Source: Macrostomum hystrix (Eukaryota > Platyhelminthes > Macrostomidae). From it: a DNA stretch of 64,000 nt. Position 1 is the first letter of the stretch. The number at the start of each line of letters is the position of its first letter. The position numbers and the translations under genes are program-made. Of the stretch, positions 60,301-64,000 are shown in pieces. The stretch covers positions 496,001-560,000 of the forward strand of contig CATNEN010000008.1 in NCBI GenBank assembly GCA_950097015.1, given 5' to 3'. The notes under the pieces were generated by a model that saw nothing but the letters and a program-made list of their open reading frames with translations, was not told the DNA's origin and did not search any database.

Positions 60301-63300
60301 TAGATAGGTAGATTGGCCGTTGTGCCGAGTGTTTGGCATGAACAGAATCTTTAACAAACCTTCCATCAGCCTGGAATCCCCCTGGAGCTCGCCCACTCGC
60401 CGCCATCCTCGGCACTCTCAGCACGAATCCATGTGCTCGCTAATTCTCTTCACCAAATTTTCTTTCAGCGCAAGAATTTTAATTTGGCTAATTGTCCACC
60501 TACCCCCGCTCCGTGCAGGGCTCACTTCCCAGTGCTTGGTGGAGGCGATATCAGTGAAGGCATGGGTGGGGATTTGTTCGTAAATTATTTATCCTCATTG
60601 CAGTGCCCCCGCTGCAGTCCAGATCTCTGTCTATTTTTTATCAAGCAAAAAATTCGTTTAGCAGCAGCGAGTCATGCGGAATAGGGTGCGGGCCGCAGAA
60701 AGTTGGATGCTAATTTTTTTGAATCGATTTTTTTCGTCATCATCATTCTCTCCTCATCGACACTGCTCAGCTGAGCACTTCTGCGCGAGATCTCAAACCA
60801 GGGCGAGCGGGGCAGAGGACAGCTAGGCTGGTTTGCGAGTTGGGTCATCATTAACGTCCACTGTTTTTTAGGAGAGAAATCGCTGGGTGCATGGCTGGAT
60901 GAGCAGAGCAGGAAACTTCAGGCATTTATAACTGAACTGACCGGGGTTCGTATAGCTATCTGGCAGCACAGAGCTTGCTATTTGCTTTCTCTGCTTTAAG
61001 CGAATGGAATGGCAGAAACCCCCTGAGGCTCGTTCACACCCGGAATTCGAAATGAGGTCAATCTTCTGCTAAAATGCAACTTTGAGAGCCCCATCGCCTC
61101 TCACAATTATGAATCTAGCTCACATCTGTCTATCTATCTATCCATCTATATGTCTATATATAAGTCAAGTCAGTCAAGTAACTCCTAGCAGTTGGTGTTT
61201 AGACACGGAGCTTTAAAGAACAATGGCCCTTCTAGCTTCCGAGTCCGTCAGTCTCGTGTGTCTCCCAATCGATCTACCAAGTCCTAACCCCATAGCACTA
61301 TCCCCGCGGCATTCCAAAGTCCACCGCCTCTCGCTGCTGGTCGGGCTGACGGTCACTGGGCTAAGAGGGAGAAATAGAGGCTTCCCAATTTTAGAAGGCC
61401 ATTAACGGAGTCATTCTGGAGTGTCGGATACTAAACCCACAGCGACCCCCAACAACACACAGGGAGAGTCGTCGTGGCTTTCGCCGAGTTTGCGTGCAAG
61501 CAGGCGTTCCTCCAGCTCTCTCTCTCTCTCTATTTCAGGCAGCTTGCCAACCTTGAAATTTGTGCACCTATAAGCCATTGCTGGTGGAGTGGCCAAGGCC
61601 AGAAGAAAGCCCCACGGACCCAGCTCAGAGCTCAGAGCTCCGCCTCCCACGTGCGAGTCTCGAGCGCGCTGCTCGATCTCTGGTTTCTCTCCTTCTGCCT
61701 AGTCCTCCTCCCTGGTCTCCTGAGTGACGCAGCTCTTCCTCAATCTTGTCCGCCTTGGGGGGCGAATGTGGGAAGTGAAGCCGAGTCTCTAACTGGCTGA
61801 TTCTCTCCCTCCCTCACCTCGGTTAGCAGACCACATTTTCCTTCGTTTTTCAAGAGGTCAGGGCTAGAGAGAGAGCAGCGAAGCAGGAAGGCTGAACTCA
61901 AGCATTCAGATCACTCTCTCTCTCTCCTTCCCTCTCTTCCCCATTTCTCTAAGCCTCAGTAGACTTATCCCAGCATTCGGAGCCGGCCTAAATCCTCAGC
62001 TTTCAGTTTTTTGAGGGTCGATTTCGGTCGCCCTCTCACAGTGTGCACTTTTGCATCGATCTGTACTTCTCAGGCTCAATCGCATCTGCATTGGGTTCGG
62101 GTTAGGTGCAAATCAGGGATGAAAACAATGAAAAAGCATCCCCAGCTTGAGGTGCATATATTGAGCACATTCAACGTCCTCAACTAAAGTCCTTTAATGT
62201 CATTTTAAACAAGTGACACTTTTGTGTTTTAAACAAACAACAACAAAACCTTGCAGACCATTCGAGATAATCATTCTGCTGACCATTTTTGCCAACTGTG
62301 TGGCCCTGGCGGCCACTACCCCCTACCCTGAGATGGACTCCAACGATGTCAACCACTTCCTGGTGAGTGATTGGCAACACGCGTACAGATGCGAGTACAA
62401 TCACTTTCGAGTGAAAAAAGATCCTCAGTTTTGATCGATTTTTTTACGTTTGGACAAACTTTCACAAACTTGCAGGAGAAGCTCGAGCTGGTGTTTACCG
62501 GTATTTTCACATTTGAATGCTTCTTCAAGATCATTGCTCAAGGTTTTGTAATGGACCAGAACGCCTATCTGCGAAACTTCTGGAACGCCTTGGACTTTGT
62601 CATAGTTGCTATGGGCCTCTTTAGCATTGCCTTGCAAAGTCTGCTGCCCAAATCGCTTGACATCAAAGCACTGCGAGCGTTCCGAGTTCTGAGACCCCTG
62701 CGACTCGTGTCGGGCCTGCCCAGCCTCCAGGTCGTGCTGAACTCCATCATGAAGGCCATGCTGCCCCTGCTTCACATCGCCCTGCTAGTCCTGTTTGTGA
62801 TCCTCATCTACGCCATCATCGGCCTTGAGATGTTCTCCGGCAAGCTGCACGGCGCCTGCTATCGAAAGGACCACGGCACCGGCCTGTGTAAGTTCATGAG
62901 CTCTCCTGAATTCGTTCATTTCAGAGTCATTCGATCTTTTGAATTCTTGATTTGATTGATTGATTGATTCAACTATTGTTAGTCGGTTGTTGAACAGTAT
63001 TAATGCGTTAACTTCACAATCTGTTTGCACTGATTAATCAGTCTGTAGTCTGTTAGGCAGGGAGTTGTACTCGAAGCCTAGTGGTTTGAGTGTCGGACTC
63101 ACGACTTCAAGGTCGAGGGTTTGATTCCCGACTCCTTAAGAAAAATTAGTGTCCTTAAGTGTCACTTAACTCTGCATTGCTTCAGTTCACCAAGCTATTA
63201 AATTGGTATCAGCAATAGGCAGAGCAATTGAGGGCGATTGTGGCATTGTGCCAGTCCATGGACTGAACAGCCGCACGCAGCCTTCAGATGTACCGCCAAA

Positions 63301-64000
63301 TACGCTCATCTAACCCAATCCCGGTCTAATCAATTATTGGGATAATTCATATATTCATTGTTATTACTGTTTATTATTAGTCAGTAAAGTTAAGGAGTGT
63401 CAGAGTTTGGCGATTAAAAGGCTGCTGAACATTAACTAACATTCGCGGGAGGGCTGCGGGCAGTGGTACATCCTTTCGTGACAGTGAGCCCGCAGTCAGC
63501 GTGGAGGCAATTCTGCCCATTCCGCTGACTCCTGACTCCTGAGCGAATAAGTACACAGGCACACACTCACACTGGTGTGTTCATTAGCCTTGACAGTCTC
63601 ATTGTCAGGCCGCAGATTTAAGCACCCGGACCTCAGTGCCAGAGGCAAAGCACTTCGCCACTCACTGTTCAATGCTGGACCTTTGGTTGCATTTGCGAAA
63701 GGGGATTTTCGAATAGAAAATGAATGAAAGAGATGATAGAGATACAAATGAACAGACTTACAGATGATACAGCCACAACTGAGATCCGAATGGGACTCGA
63801 ACTTCGGACCTCAGGCTTAGGAGTCCGAGGCTCCAATAATTGTGCAGAAACCTCTTGACGGATGGATATAAATTGGCAAGCTGCCAATGATCAATGTAAG
63901 GTGGCGTTGGGACTCCGCGTCAACTCTAAAGCTGATATCAATTTGCATAAAAAAAGAGCTATGAAAAAATCATTTTTACATTCCACAGGTACGAGCGAAA
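54395..64000 (+). CDS. CACNA1: L-type (Cav1-like) voltage-gated calcium channel alpha-1 subunit, 5' part
   Basis: Exons 54395-55038, 62257-62362, 62476-62887 and the start of a fourth at 63989 join with matching phases. I used the ATG at 54395 (M-N-S-H-G-G-G). The first 215 residues are a long Gly/Ser/Gln-rich cytoplasmic tail ending in '[11 protein letters not shown]' and 'KFVDWK', the conserved lead into S1. Exon 2 holds S1 ('[19 protein letters not shown]'), exon 3 S2 to S5: '[14 protein letters not shown]' (S2), '[14 protein letters not shown]' (S3), the gating-charge helix '[17 protein letters not shown]' (S4, residues 314-330), then S5. The '[26 protein letters not shown]' signature fits Cav1 better than Cav2, which has 'TLRAVRVLRPLKLVSG'. 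The selectivity filter and later domains lie beyond the window, so the exact paralogue cannot be named. Confidence 0.93.
56857..57180 (+). mobile_element. SINE family 2, split by a family 1 insertion
   Basis: The head 'tctagcctagcgggtagg' with 'tcggactcatga' (56857-56888) matches the family 2 head at 63075-63105. A family 2-like tail 'gtgccatcagtgcacggac' with 'tgtacagccg' appears at about 57124-57153. Between them lies a minus-strand family 1 SINE, so family 2 was here first. Confidence 0.6.
56889..57081 (-). mobile_element. SINE family 1, 3'-truncated, nested in a family 2 SINE
   Basis: On the minus strand it has a full head with A box ('gtggcagagcggttaacg') and B box ('gagctcgattccacgg'), then the core up to 'gacgatgagaaagtc', where it stops. 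The tail third is missing. It lies in calcium channel intron 1. Confidence 0.8.
57945..58645. repeat. Minisatellite, 33-bp unit, about 21 copies, in calcium channel intron 1
   Basis: The unit is 'gctcatagagagccacacaa' followed by 'caggagctgctga'. The main variant is 'catacaac' versus 'cacacaac'. Each unit holds the inverted repeat GAGCT/AGCTC with a 4-base loop. Open frames on the minus strand are an artefact of the 11-codon period. Confidence 0.95.
58646..62256. other. Calcium channel intron 1, right part
   Basis: No recognisable exon. It contains three copies of 'gagattagcacaga' near 59388-59422, short 'agcag' and 'ttagc' runs near 60125-60160, a 'tcta' run near 61130, and CT runs at 61520 and 61915. 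The intron ends at the acceptor at 62256. Confidence 0.6.
63056..63300 (+). mobile_element. SINE family 2 (tRNA-like head), in calcium channel intron 3
   Basis: The head has an A-box-like 'aagcctagtggtttgag' and a B box 'gggtttgattcccg' about 30 bp apart. The body ends near 'gtgccagtccatggactg' and 'aacagccgc', matching the tail near 57130. Retroposed tRNA-like structure is clear; the target duplication is not. Confidence 0.7.
63440..63665 (-). mobile_element. SINE family 1, divergent copy
   Basis: On the plus strand: tail 'gagggctgcgggcagtgg', core 'ggcaattctgcccattccgc' and 'tctcattgtcagg', then an altered head ending 'cacttcgccactcactg'. Several internal deletions and a duplicated 'tgactcc'. 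Confidence 0.75.
63725..63860 (-). mobile_element. Third tRNA-like element
   Basis: On the minus strand a B-box word 'GAAGTTCGAGTCCC' follows 'GGAGCCTCGGACTCC', with a possible anticodon-type stem between. The T arm does not pair correctly, so this is tRNA-derived rather than a working tRNA. Only one copy is in the window, so the family is unproven. Confidence 0.4.

Noticed and set aside
63725-63860. Functional tRNA gene
   Set aside because: The B-box word is present but the T arm and acceptor stem do not pair; it is better read as a tRNA-derived element.

Overview
This is nuclear DNA from a multicellular animal, very probably an invertebrate bilaterian. The genes have many introns with GT/AG borders and encode animal-specific proteins: a basement-membrane laminin, a voltage-gated calcium channel, a Mlx-type bHLH-zipper factor and a C-type lectin/PAN secreted protein. 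There are tRNA-derived SINEs, two inverted-repeat transposon copies with 8-bp target duplications, a TTAGGG telomere-type patch, and at least fifteen minisatellite arrays. The phylum cannot be fixed from the sequence; the repeat-rich layout would suit a lophotrochozoan or flatworm, but that is a guess.

Layout. Positions 1-2070 hold a SINE tail and no gene. A 32-bp minisatellite follows (2073-2745), then a compact two-exon gene for a secreted CTLD+PAN protein (3229-4034, +). After a gene-free stretch with a foldback element comes a complete laminin beta gene on the minus strand (17599 down to 6316). I could join 22 coding exons with consistent phases to an 1850-residue protein. Head-to-head with it, about 3.6 kb away, is a three-exon Mlx-like gene (21162-24659, +). 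Its second intron is a minisatellite carrying a transposon; a sister copy of that transposon lies upstream of the gene.

From 24.7 to 54.3 kb I find no convincing gene. This stretch is a series of tandem arrays (19 to 46-bp units and a 2.7-kb C/T-rich array), SINEs, a 26-unit CAG tract and a telomere-like patch. The many long ORFs here are by-products of tandem repetition. At 54395 the 5' end of an L-type (Cav1-like) calcium channel alpha-1 gene begins (+). A 7.2-kb intron separates its N-terminal exon from the exons for domain I S1-S5, and the gene runs off the right edge.

The genes do not form a pathway; they are neighbours in a repeat-rich region. The points most worth a second look are: the Mlx-like factor has valine where class-B bHLH proteins carry the CpG-reading arginine; the two transposon copies differ almost only at CpG sites; one SINE carries a perfect 44-bp inverted copy of its own tRNA-like head; one SINE sits inside another; and the laminin gene ends in an 11-nt coding exon.
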